Assembly: GCF_030372275.1 (NCBI RefSeq) | Contig: NZ_JAUDDJ010000004.1 | DNA length: 64,000 nt | DNA from: Lawsonibacter sp900766145 | GTDB lineage: Bacteria > Bacillota > Clostridia > Oscillospirales > Oscillospiraceae | Reading direction: 5' to 3' (one strand) | Shown: one piece after another, positions 28,333 through 36,430 of the stretch | How positions within the stretch are numbered: the stretch's first letter is position 1 | Layout: every line of letters starts with the position of its first letter | The notes under the pieces: generated by a model | What the model saw: only the letters and a program-made list of their open reading frames with translations | The model's database searches: none | What the model was told of the DNA's origin: nothing | Translations under genes and position numbers: made by a program

Positions 28333-29328
28333 ATGTTAACCAGAGAAGAATTCATCCGAGATCGGGAGCGCGTCTTTGATAAGGTATACGGCGCGCTGTC
28401 CGGCCTTGCCATCGGCGACTCGTTTGGCGACGCATCCCGCAAGCAGGAAAACAGAGCGAATTACGCCATTACCACCGATTTTAATAAAGGTGCTTCCTGG
28501 AGCACAGATGATACGGAATTCGCCCTGCTGACCGCAAAGACCCTCATCCGCTGCGGTGGTAAGCTGACGACCGAAGAGTGCGTCCGCTCTTGGATGGAGG
28601 ACGTGGTTACACAGGATGAGTACAAGCGCGGAGGTGCCAGCGAGATCGAGGCGGCGAATAACCTGCGCAAAGGATTGCTGCCTCCCCTGTCCGGCAAGTT
28701 CAATGCCTTCCACATGAGCGACGGCTCTTCCATGCGGATCGGGCCCATCGGCATTATTTGTGCCGGCGACCCGGAGAAGGCTAAGGAGTATGCCCGGATT
28801 GAGTCGGAAGTGAGCCATTACCGGGACGGCGTATGGGGAGCCCAGGCCGTAGCGGCCGCCGTTGCTGTGGCCATGGTAGACGGCAGCATCGATGAGATCA
28901 TTGACGCCGCCATGTCCGCCATTCCTGAGGAGTCCTGGCTGTACTACAACATGACTCAGGCCTTTGCCATGCTGGAAAAGAGCGGCGGAAACATTCTGGA
29001 TATCTGGATGGATCTGCATGACTTCCTGTGGACCAGCTCCTGGGCGACCACGGCCGAGGCCATTCCTTCTGCGTTTGCCTGTCTGAAGGCCAAGAACGAC
29101 GATTTCCGGACCGGCATTACCCTGGCCGGCAACTTCGGCCGGGATGCAGATACCATCGGCGCGGTGGCCGGTGTGATTCTGGGCGCAAAATACGGAGCCA
29201 AGGGGATTCCCGAGCGCTGGATCGAAAAGACACGGTATCCCTCTGGTACCTGCCTGACCTTCACCAAAGGAATTGACATTCGTTCCTATGCGGAAAAGAT
29301 GACCGACATCATTCTGCAGGGAGAGTGA
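28333..29328 (+). CDS. ADP-ribosylglycohydrolase family protein
   Basis: 331-residue single-domain member of the ADP-ribosylglycohydrolase family. Conserved segments are in the expected order: LAIGDSFGDASRK near residue 18, WSTDDTEFALLTAKTLI near 57 (metal-binding TDDT), and NFGRDADTIGAVAGVILGAKYG near 265 (metal-binding DAD). It closes the ABC transporter operon and is a distant paralogue of the 700-residue protein encoded on the other side of the regulator. Having two family members around one importer suggests they handle two bonds or two related ribosides. A terminator follows 13 bases later. Confidence 0.9.
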   Translation: MLTREEFIRDRERVFDKVYGALSGLAIGDSFGDASRKQENRANYAITTDFNKGASWSTDDTEFALLTAKTLIRCGGKLTTEECVRSWMEDVVTQDEYKRGGASEIEAANNLRKGLLPPLSGKFNAFHMSDGSSMRIGPIGIICAGDPEKAKEYARIESEVSHYRDGVWGAQAVAAAVAVAMVDGSIDEIIDAAMSAIPEESWLYYNMTQAFAMLEKSGGNILDIWMDLHDFLWTSSWATTAEAIPSAFACLKAKNDDFRTGITLAGNFGRDADTIGAVAGVILGAKYGAKGIPERWIEKTRYPSGTCLTFTKGIDIRSYAEKMTDIILQGE

Positions 29329-29341
29329 GCCTAAGATGAAA

Positions 29342-29368
29342 ACGGGCCGCCCTGGGCGGCCCGTTTTT
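29342..29368 (+). terminator. Terminator ending the ABC transporter operon
   Basis: Stem ACGGGCCGCC/GGCGGCCCGT with a small loop and five T residues. It separates this operon from citD. Confidence 0.9.
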
Positions 29369-29403
29369 CATCCCCTCTCATCGTACAGAGAAAGGAAATC
29401 AGT

Positions 29404-29706
29404 ATGGAAATTAAAAAAGCGTCCATGGCAGGAACCCTGGAGTCAGGAGACGTTCAGATCATGGCGGCTCCCAATCCGGGGGGCGGAATTGAGATAGAGC
29501 TGGAAAGCGATGTAAAGCTCCAATTTGGAAGCGCAATTGAGAAGACCGTGCGGGAGGAGTTAGCGCGTCTTTCGGTAGAAGAGGCCTATATCCGTCTGGT
29601 GGACAAGGGGGCGCTGGACTGTGTGATCCGCGCCCGGCTGGAGTGCGCGGTCTGCCGCTGTGCGGGAGTAAGCTATGACTGGACACGGGAGGACGGCGGA
29701 AAATGA
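29404..29706 (+). CDS. citD: Citrate lyase acyl carrier protein (gamma subunit)
   Basis: 100-residue acyl carrier of citrate lyase. The opening KKASMAGTLESGDVQI carries the serine (Ser14) that receives the 2'-(5''-phosphoribosyl)-3'-dephospho-CoA group. It overlaps citE by 4 bases (ATGA). First gene of a citDEF unit with an AAAGGA ribosome site. No promoter stands out between it and the terminator upstream. Confidence 0.95.
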   Translation: MEIKKASMAGTLESGDVQIMAAPNPGGGIEIELESDVKLQFGSAIEKTVREELARLSVEEAYIRLVDKGALDCVIRARLECAVCRCAGVSYDWTREDGGK

Positions 29707-30599
29707 CTCGTACCAATTTGAGACGCAGCTGCCTCTACATTGGAGGCGGCAGCCCGGCAAAAATTTTAGAGGCCCGCTTTTGTGATGCGGATTGTGTGGT
29801 CTATGATCTGGAGGACTCGGTGGCTGCCGCGGATAAAGATGCGGCGCGGATGCTGATTTATCGGGCAGTGCGTTACCATAGACCGCCGGGAAAGTATGTT
29901 CTGATCCGGGTTAACGGCCTGTGCTCCCCCGAACTGCAGGAAGATCTGGAGGCGGCGGTCCGGGCCCGGCCCGATGCCATCCGGCTGCCCAAGGTAGAGA
30001 CGGTGGAAGAGGTCCAGGATATAGACAGACGCATCACAGCCATTGAAGAGACTGCGGGGATACCGAAGGGTTCCACCGAGCTGTGGTGCAATATTGAGTC
30101 GGCACTGGGAGTGGCCAATGCCCGGGAGATCGCGGTGGCCAGTCCTCGAATCACCGCGCTGGCTCTGGGTGCGGAGGACTACACGGCCAGCATGGGAGCC
30201 AGACGCAGCAAAAGCGGCTGGGAAATTTTCTATGCCCGGATGCGGGTGCTGGAGGCGTGCCGGTTAGCGGGAATCTCCGCCCAGGACGTGGTATTCAGCG
30301 ACATCGACGATTTAGAGGGGCTGCAGAAGGACGTAGAAAACGCATGTGGCCTGGGGTTTGACGGAAAGACTGTGATCCACCCCCGTCAGATTGAGATCGT
30401 CAACCAGGCTTTTACCCCCACCCCCAAGGAGATCCGACAGGCACAGCGGGTTTTGGAGGCGCTGGAGCGGGGCGCACGGGAACACACCGGTGTGGTGGTT
30501 CTGGATGGAAGTATGGTGGATAAGCCCATGGAAAAGCGAGCCAGAGATGTCTTGGCCCGGGCTGAAGCCGCAGGACTTCTGGATGGAGAGGAGTGGTAA
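29703..30599 (+). CDS. citE: Citrate lyase beta subunit (citryl-ACP lyase)
   Basis: 298-residue HpcH/HpaI-type aldolase fold: VYDLEDSVAAADKDAAR near residue 30, LIRVNG near 65, and the metal-site glutamate region NIESALGVANAREIA near 135. It splits citryl-ACP into oxaloacetate and acetyl-ACP. Coupled to citD by overlap, and 2 bases before citF. Confidence 0.95.
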   Translation: MTRTNLRRSCLYIGGGSPAKILEARFCDADCVVYDLEDSVAAADKDAARMLIYRAVRYHRPPGKYVLIRVNGLCSPELQEDLEAAVRARPDAIRLPKVETVEEVQDIDRRITAIEETAGIPKGSTELWCNIESALGVANAREIAVASPRITALALGAEDYTASMGARRSKSGWEIFYARMRVLEACRLAGISAQDVVFSDIDDLEGLQKDVENACGLGFDGKTVIHPRQIEIVNQAFTPTPKEIRQAQRVLEALERGAREHTGVVVLDGSMVDKPMEKRARDVLARAEAAGLLDGEEW

Positions 30600-30601
30600 G
30601 C

Positions 30602-32164
30602 ATGGTAAACAGCTTGGGACGGGAACTGCCGGAGTTTATCGGCGGATACCGGGTGCGGCCCTATCAGGGGCTGGAGACGGCGGAGAGCACGGCTGTGCCG
30701 GTGCAGAGCAAGCGCATCGTGGAGCGCTGTCAGGCTGGCCAGAGCAAGCTGCTGGGCAGTTTGAAGGAGGCCCTGCTTGCCTGTGGACTGAAGGACGGCA
30801 TGACGATCTCGTTTCACCACAGCTTCCGGGAGGGAGACCTGGTGGTGGGCCAGGTGATGGAGGCAATCGGAGAGCTGGGCATTAAGAATCTCCGGTTTGC
30901 ACCCAGCGCAGTCGTCAATTTAAAAAATTTCTCCCTGGCAAAGTATGTAGAGGATGGGACGATCATCCGGGTAGAGGCCAGCGGAATCCGGGGAGAATTG
31001 GGAGATCACCTCATTGACGGGTCGGTTCAGATGGATGAGCCGGCCATCCTGCGCCCCCACGGTGCACGCCCCCGGGCCATTGAAACGGGAGAGCTGGAAA
31101 TTGACGTGGCGTTTATTGCGGTATCCGCTTCCGATGTCTACGGCAACTGCACAGGACAGATCGGAACCAATCGCTGCGGAAGCCTGGGCTATTCCTTTGT
31201 GGATGCTCACAACGCAAACAAAGTTGTGGTGATCACCGATACCCTGGTGGATTATCCCTGCTGTCCGGCCAGTATCAGCCAGCAGTATGTAGACTATGTG
31301 GTCAAGGTGGATCAGGTGGGTGACAGCGCTAAGATCGGCGCCGGAGCGGCCAGATTGACCAAAAATCCCCGGGATCTGATGATCGCGCAGAAAGTAGTAA
31401 AGGTGATCGCCGCGTCCCGGCGCTTTGTCGACGGATTCTCCTTCCAGACCGGGGCAGGGGCAATCAGTATTGCCTGTACCAAGTTCCTGGCCGAGGAGAT
31501 GGAGAAAAAGCAGGTCAAGGCCAGCTTTGCCCTGGGCGGGATCACAGCAGCCATTATTGATATGTACGATGCAGGTCTGGTGCGGGTGGTGGAGTGCAGT
31601 CAGTCCTTTGATGCCACAGCGGCGTCCGCCATTCTCAGCCGTCCCGGCGTACTGGAGATTGACAATGCGGACTACTCCAACGCCTTTAACAAGGGCAATT
31701 TCCTGAATCATCTGAACTTTGGCGTTCTGGGCGCGCTGGAAGTGGATACGGATTTTAATGTCAATCTGCTCACCAGTTCGTCTGGCAAGATGATGGGTGG
31801 CCTGGGCGGCGGCCCGGATGTGGCGGCGGGGGCAGATATCTCCATTGTAACGCTGCCCATTGTCAGAGGACGTACTCCGTCGGTGGTGGACCGGGTATTT
31901 ACCTGCTGTACGCCGGGAGAGACGGTGGCCTGCGTCGTCACCCAGGCCGGAATTGCCCTCAATCCGCGGCACCGAAACTATGCCGAGCTGCGTGAAGATT
32001 TGGAGCGGGCCGGCATCAAGCCTGTGGATATTCAAGAACTCCGCCGGCTGGCAGAGGAACTGACGGGCCGGCCCGAGCCCATCAAAACCACACAGCGAAT
32101 TGTGGCGGTTGTGGAATATCGTGACGGTACGGTGGTGGACGTGGTTCGAGAAGTGGTGTTCTGA
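30602..32164 (+). CDS. citF: Citrate lyase alpha subunit (acetyl-ACP:citrate transferase)
   Basis: 520-residue alpha subunit, which exchanges the acetyl group of acetyl-ACP for citrate. Family segments include SFHHSFREGDLVVGQVM near residue 65, NLKNFSLAKYVEDG near 105, and SSGKMMGGLGGGPDVAAGADISIV near 395. ATG 30602 follows GAGAGGAG. citC (ligase), citX and citG (prosthetic group synthesis), which often accompany citDEF, are not in this window, nor is a citrate carrier. Confidence 0.95.
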   Translation: MVNSLGRELPEFIGGYRVRPYQGLETAESTAVPVQSKRIVERCQAGQSKLLGSLKEALLACGLKDGMTISFHHSFREGDLVVGQVMEAIGELGIKNLRFAPSAVVNLKNFSLAKYVEDGTIIRVEASGIRGELGDHLIDGSVQMDEPAILRPHGARPRAIETGELEIDVAFIAVSASDVYGNCTGQIGTNRCGSLGYSFVDAHNANKVVVITDTLVDYPCCPASISQQYVDYVVKVDQVGDSAKIGAGAARLTKNPRDLMIAQKVVKVIAASRRFVDGFSFQTGAGAISIACTKFLAEEMEKKQVKASFALGGITAAIIDMYDAGLVRVVECSQSFDATAASAILSRPGVLEIDNADYSNAFNKGNFLNHLNFGVLGALEVDTDFNVNLLTSSSGKMMGGLGGGPDVAAGADISIVTLPIVRGRTPSVVDRVFTCCTPGETVACVVTQAGIALNPRHRNYAELREDLERAGIKPVDIQELRRLAEELTGRPEPIKTTQRIVAVVEYRDGTVVDVVREVVF

Positions 32165-32215
32165 AATGCCATACCCAGCATGGGCGGCCTGCTGCCGCAT
32201 CAATAGATACATGTA

Positions 32216-32258
32216 AAGCGAGCCCCGAGGAGATTTTTTCCTCGGGGCTCGCTTAATT
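32216..32258. terminator. Terminator after citF
   Basis: Long stem AAGCGAGCCCCGAGGA/TCCTCGGGGCTCGCTT with a T-rich loop. It lies between convergent citF and the HPr-like gene. Confidence 0.85.
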
Positions 32259-32299
32259 TAAGTGCTATGTTCTGCGCGAAATGGTCTTGGAGATCGCTT

Positions 32300-32545
32300 T
32301 CAGTCCGGAACCGTTTGCTGCACGATATAGGGGGCAAGCTCTGCTTCAAATGCTGCGGTATCGTCGCTGTAAATGACGATGCTCAGCGGATTGCTGAGGT
32401 CCAGACTATAAATGCCCAGCAGAGATTTGGCGTCTACGGTGTATCGCCCGGATACCAAATCAATGTCAAAGGGATACTTTACAGCAAGATTGACAAAGTC
32501 GCGAACCTGGCTGACCTGTGTCAGCTGAATGGGAATGACTTTCAT
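32300..32545 (-). CDS. HPr-like protein without the phosphorylatable histidine (Crh-like)
   Basis: 81-residue HPr-fold protein. The Ser46 region is recognisable as VDAKSLLGIYSLDLS (about residues 37-51), the site used by HPr kinase. The His15 region (normally GLHARPA) is replaced by SQVRDFVNLAVKY, so it cannot take part in PTS phosphoryl transfer. This resembles Crh of Bacillus, a CcpA co-regulator. Start ATG 32545 has GGAG upstream. It lies downstream of the GPH symporter gene on the same strand, in a sugar-use region, which fits a role in catabolite control. Confidence 0.75.
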   Translation of the reverse strand: MKVIPIQLTQVSQVRDFVNLAVKYPFDIDLVSGRYTVDAKSLLGIYSLDLSNPLSIVIYSDDTAAFEAELAPYIVQQTVPD

Positions 32546-32610
32546 AGATGAGTCTCCTGATGACGTTTGGAAGATGTTGCTCCTCCAGGTGGAAAGGTGC
32601 AGAGGGGGTG

Positions 32611-33975
32611 TTATCCCTTTTTTGCGCCCAGCTCCGCAATGATGCGGTTATAGGAATTTTTATTGATCTGGTAGAAGAACAAAACCGCTGCGGTCAAAAG
32701 CCACAAAACACCGGGGATGGTGGAAAATGCGTGGTGGATGGCGGACTGTACCGCAGGATTCTGCGCTTGATTGGCCACAAATCCAAGGCTTCCAAGAATG
32801 CCTGCCAGAGCAGAGGTGCCGATGGCCATGCCCACTTTATTGCCTAGGGAGACAAAGGCGTACTGGAATCCGTCGTTGCGGATGCCGGTTTTCCACTCAC
32901 CGTATTCCACGCAGTCGGGAACGATGGCGTAGATGGCGGTGTTGAAGCCACAGAAAAAGAATTGAGACAGGGCGGCCAGAGAGTAGAAGGGGATGGGACT
33001 TGCCGTTGCGCGGAAGAAGTACATGGCAAACATGGCAGCACCGGTGCCGGCGGCAAATACCGAGGCGGTTCGGCCCTTGTTTCCCAGCCAACGGAACACA
33101 AAGGGGAAGGCTCCTGCCCCCAGAATGGAGGGGATCATCAGAAGCATGGAGTACAGTGTAAACAGGCCTTCGTCTCCTTCCACGTACTTAAAATAGTACA
33201 GCAGGTCCGCGTTTCTGCCATACAGGGTGATGCCGAACAGAAATTGGCCAGCCAGAGCAATCAGGTAGGGCTTATTTTGCACAGCGGCTCTCAGCTGCAC
33301 TGCCAGAGGGATCTTCTCCTTGGTGGGGGGATAGACGACCTCCTTTGTTTTGGCAAAACAGAACCAGTGGCAGAGGGTAAAGATGCTGCCGTAGAGAATG
33401 GTGAGCAGAAGATATCCCCGGGCCTGATCTCCCTTGCCAAACAGGGCAATCAAGGGCAGGGTGATCATGTTGATGATGTTGATGGCGATCATGGCGCACA
33501 CGGAGCGGGAGGTGTTGATCTGCGCCCGCTCTTCGATGTTCTGCGTCAGCGCGCCGCACAAGGTGCCGTAGGGAATATTGACGCAGGTGTACCCCAGGAC
33601 CAAGATGCAGTAGGTGATGTACATATATATGGTCTTGGACGAGTCAGACCAGGTGGGATGGGCCCAAAACGTCAGCACCAGCACAAGGGCGGTCAAGGGC
33701 GCGCCGAAAAGAAGCCAGGGGCGGTAGCGGCCCCACCGGCTCTTGGTGCGGTCGCTCAGGGAACCAATCAGAGGGTCGTTGATGGCATCCCAAAATCGGG
33801 AGACCAGCATCAGGGTGGAAACGGTGGCCATAGAAATGCCGCACACATCCGTGTAAAAGATCATCAGAAAATTGCCGACAAACATCCAGCTGAAGTTGCA
33901 GCCTACATCGCCAAAGCCATACGCCAGCTTGCTGAGGAAAGGAACTTTGATATTGGTTTCCTGGCTGGTCTCCAT
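32611..33975 (-). CDS. Glycoside-pentoside-hexuronide:cation symporter (GPH/MFS)
   Basis: 454-residue, twelve-segment sugar:cation symporter. The GPH opening LAYGFGDVGCNFSWMFVGNFLMIFYTD and the loop 2-3 motif SDRTKSRWGRYRPWLLFGAP (residues about 75-94) are diagnostic. It begins 1 base after the stop of the polyol dehydrogenase gene, so the two form one unit: import of a sugar or sugar alcohol followed by oxidation. A GGAAAGGAG ribosome site lies inside the end of the dehydrogenase gene. Confidence 0.92.
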   Translation of the reverse strand: METSQETNIKVPFLSKLAYGFGDVGCNFSWMFVGNFLMIFYTDVCGISMATVSTLMLVSRFWDAINDPLIGSLSDRTKSRWGRYRPWLLFGAPLTALVLVLTFWAHPTWSDSSKTIYMYITYCILVLGYTCVNIPYGTLCGALTQNIEERAQINTSRSVCAMIAINIINMITLPLIALFGKGDQARGYLLLTILYGSIFTLCHWFCFAKTKEVVYPPTKEKIPLAVQLRAAVQNKPYLIALAGQFLFGITLYGRNADLLYYFKYVEGDEGLFTLYSMLLMIPSILGAGAFPFVFRWLGNKGRTASVFAAGTGAAMFAMYFFRATASPIPFYSLAALSQFFFCGFNTAIYAIVPDCVEYGEWKTGIRNDGFQYAFVSLGNKVGMAIGTSALAGILGSLGFVANQAQNPAVQSAIHHAFSTIPGVLWLLTAAVLFFYQINKNSYNRIIAELGAKKG

Positions 33976-33976
33976 G

Positions 33977-35032
33977 TCAGCACTCCTTTCCGATGCGAAC
34001 CACGGCCTTTACAATGTTGGCCTTATCTGCAACACTTTGGTCCATGGCGTTTTGGATATCATCAAAATCAAAGATATTGGTCACAATGCCCTTGAGATTC
34101 ACCTTTCCGGCCGCCACAGCATCAATGGCCATGGGATAGATATGACGATAACGGAACACCGTTTTAAAGGTCAGCTCCTTATCCAGAGCCAAACTCATAG
34201 GCAGCGTGATTTCCCCTGTCTTGGAATAGCCGACCAGCACAATGGTGGCGCCCTTCTTGGTCATCTGAATGCACTGACGAGTGGTAAATTCGGTCCCGGC
34301 AGTCTCGATGGCCAGATCGCATCCCCGTCCGTCTGTCAGCTCCAGCAGGGCCTGTACGGCATCTTGTTCTTTGCCGTTGATAACGCCGTCCGCACCCAGC
34401 TCCAATGCCTTGTCCAGACGCTTTTGCATAATGTCCACCACATAGACCTTGCTGACGCCCTCTGCCTTCAGGGCCATCATGGTTACCAGGCCGATGCAGC
34501 CCGCGCCCATTACCACGGCAGTCTGTCCGGCGTGGGCGCCGCCCTGATTGGCTGCATGAAAGCCTACGGCCAGAGGCTCGATCAAAGCGCCCTCCAAGGT
34601 GGAGACATGTTCCGGAAGCTTGAAGCACAGAGCTGCCTCATGGGCCACATATTCCTGGAACACACCGTCTACCGGGGGAGTCGCAAAGAAGACCACATCC
34701 GGGCAGAGATTATACCGTCCAGTCTTGCAGAATTCGCAGTGCCCGCAGGTCTTTCCGGGCTCCAGTGCGACACGGTCTCCCACCTTCAGGTGTGTCACAT
34801 CCGCTCCAACCTCGACCACCACGCCGCCGGGCTCATGCCCCAGTACAAAGGGCGGCTTTACCACATAGTCCCCGATGGCCCCGGTCTCATAGTAGTGCAT
34901 GTCGCTTCCGCAAATGCCTACATACTCCAGCTTGACCAGGACCTCATTGGACTTGGGAGTGGGGATCGGGCGCTTGGTATAGCCTATTTTTCCGATGCCT
35001 TCCATCACTGCGACTTTCATTTCTCCGTTCAT
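33977..35032 (-). CDS. Zinc-dependent polyol dehydrogenase (sorbitol/xylitol dehydrogenase-like, MDR family)
   Basis: 351-residue medium-chain dehydrogenase. Catalytic zinc ligands appear in YVGICGSDMHYYETG (Cys about residue 42) and LGHEPGG (His about 67 with Glu). The structural zinc site is CGHCEFCKTGRYNLC (residues about 97-111). The Rossmann motif is VVMGAGCIGLV near 172, with an acidic VVDIMQKR end of the second strand, so NAD is the likely cofactor. It resembles sorbitol, xylitol and L-iditol dehydrogenases. It is the first gene of a two-gene unit with the GPH symporter, and its 5' region contains a half-site similar to the ROK operator. Confidence 0.88.
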   Translation of the reverse strand: MNGEMKVAVMEGIGKIGYTKRPIPTPKSNEVLVKLEYVGICGSDMHYYETGAIGDYVVKPPFVLGHEPGGVVVEVGADVTHLKVGDRVALEPGKTCGHCEFCKTGRYNLCPDVVFFATPPVDGVFQEYVAHEAALCFKLPEHVSTLEGALIEPLAVGFHAANQGGAHAGQTAVVMGAGCIGLVTMMALKAEGVSKVYVVDIMQKRLDKALELGADGVINGKEQDAVQALLELTDGRGCDLAIETAGTEFTTRQCIQMTKKGATIVLVGYSKTGEITLPMSLALDKELTFKTVFRYRHIYPMAIDAVAAGKVNLKGIVTNIFDFDDIQNAMDQSVADKANIVKAVVRIGKEC

Positions 35033-35054
35033 AATCCTTCCTCCTATTTTACTT

Positions 35055-35062
35055 TTATAAAG
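35055..35062. promoter_or_regulatory. Possible ROK half-site upstream of the polyol dehydrogenase
   Basis: TTATAAAG, identical to one arm of the inverted repeat in front of the ROK gene, about 23 bases before the start codon. Confidence 0.35.
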
Positions 35063-35164
35063 TGTTTTATTAAGTATCTATATTTAAGCACCGGCATTGG
35101 TTAAAGTCAATAGGGAACGGTTAAGATTGGAGGAAAACCTAAATTATATGGCTATAATTTGTGC

Positions 35165-35203
35165 AAAAAATCAGGCGATTCCCATTTCGGGAAATCGCCT
35201 GAT
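35165..35203 (-). terminator. Terminator after the ROK regulator
   Basis: Arms ATCAGGCGATT and AATCGCCTGAT, followed by TTTTTTG on the minus strand. Confidence 0.9.
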
Positions 35204-35207
35204 CCAG

Positions 35208-36329
35208 TCAAAGCGGTTGTAAAAATCGTTCCACTTGCATCAGTGCTGCTCCCACAGCAGATGCCTCTAGCTTAAACGAGCATTCTTTCAAATAGCCGCC
35301 GCTGTGCTCAAAGGTGTTTCGCTCCGCCAGCATCTCCCGAAGGGGGCCTCCAAACTCCTCCAGGAAAGCGCCTACGTAGCCGCCCGCAATTACATCGCAG
35401 TCAAAACTCATACATAGGTTGTTGATGGCCACCGCCAGATACTGCAGATATTCCGTCCACATCGCTTGGGCCTGCTGATCCTGGTCTCGCAGCCGCTCAA
35501 AAAACTGTGCCAGGTTTCCATCCGTATAGGATGCGAGCACCTTGGCCGAGAGGTAGGCGTCCAGACAACCCACCTTGCCGCAGTAACACTTCCGGCCATT
35601 GGGAACCAACGTAACGTGGCCAAATTCTCCGGCCCGCAGGTTATTCCCGGTATAGAGTCTGCCGCCGTTGATGATGGCACCGCCCACGGTGTTGCTCAGG
35701 GACAGGTAAATCAGGTTTTCTGCCTCTGGGTTTTTCCAGAGCTCTGCAAAGCCTGCGGCGTTGGCATCGTTCATAAAAATACAGGGATAGGGGAGGTGCT
35801 GGCTAAATTGCTTTGTTTCCACGTCATAGATGTTCAGTGCATGGGAATACAGCAGCCGCTCTCCGGTCTCATCTAAGATGCCGGGCAGAGAAACTCCGAT
35901 TCCCAGCAGTTTTTCCCCTTCTCCCTCTTCCAGAAAGTCGGTCAGCAGGCTCTCCAGAGATATCAGGTATTCCTCCTGGAGGGAGAATACTCGCTTTTTT
36001 CGAGTATACCGAAGAATTGCTCCGGACAGATCCACCAGAACCAGCCCCACATGGTTTTGTGTGATATCTAATCCCACGGCCAGCTTGGCATCCCGCACCG
36101 GAGCATAGGCTTTTGCTTTTCGGCCGCCGGTGGACTCATAAGCGCCTACCTCCTGTACAAGCCCCAGAGCAGTCAGTTCCTTCACATTTTGCAATACAGT
36201 GGGCCAGCTCAATTTCAGTTTTTGTGCCAGTTCCGGCTGCGAGATTTTGTCGCAGGTCAGCAAACACCGCAGAGTATTGCTGCGGTTGAGCCGTTTTACA
36301 TCCATATTGTTTGCAGGGGTTGTACGCAT
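35208..36329 (-). CDS. ROK family transcriptional regulator (XylR/NagC type)
   Basis: 373-residue repressor: winged helix at residues about 12-70 (NTLRCLLTCDKISQPELAQKL, then TVLQNVKELTALGLVQE), followed by a ROK sugar-kinase-like domain (VGLDITQNHVGLVLVDLSG near 90; GAIINGGRLYTG near 220). The zinc-binding CYCGKVGCLDAYLS is near 260. The frame opens at TTG 36335; ATG 36329 has GGA 9 bases upstream. It is placed directly before the polyol dehydrogenase/GPH unit. An inverted repeat over its own promoter suggests autoregulation. Confidence 0.9.
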   Translation of the reverse strand: MRTTPANNMDVKRLNRSNTLRCLLTCDKISQPELAQKLKLSWPTVLQNVKELTALGLVQEVGAYESTGGRKAKAYAPVRDAKLAVGLDITQNHVGLVLVDLSGAILRYTRKKRVFSLQEEYLISLESLLTDFLEEGEGEKLLGIGVSLPGILDETGERLLYSHALNIYDVETKQFSQHLPYPCIFMNDANAAGFAELWKNPEAENLIYLSLSNTVGGAIINGGRLYTGNNLRAGEFGHVTLVPNGRKCYCGKVGCLDAYLSAKVLASYTDGNLAQFFERLRDQDQQAQAMWTEYLQYLAVAINNLCMSFDCDVIAGGYVGAFLEEFGGPLREMLAERNTFEHSGGYLKECSFKLEASAVGAALMQVERFLQPL

Positions 36330-36351
36330 AGCCAAGCATCCTTTTTTAATT

Positions 36352-36374
36352 TTATAAAGTAGTTATCTTTATAA
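36352..36374. promoter_or_regulatory. Putative ROK operator
   Basis: Perfect inverted repeat TTATAAAG-N7-CTTTATAA overlapping the -10 box of the ROK promoter. Confidence 0.6.
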
Positions 36375-36399
36375 TAACGCTTTTTTCAAAAAAACACAA
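36371..36399 (-). promoter_or_regulatory. Promoter of the ROK gene
   Basis: TTGTGT at 36394-36399, 17-base spacer, TATTAT at 36371-36376 on the minus strand. Confidence 0.55.
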
Positions 36400-36430
36400 T
36401 AGGACTATGGTGTCAGCCCCAGCTGGGATA

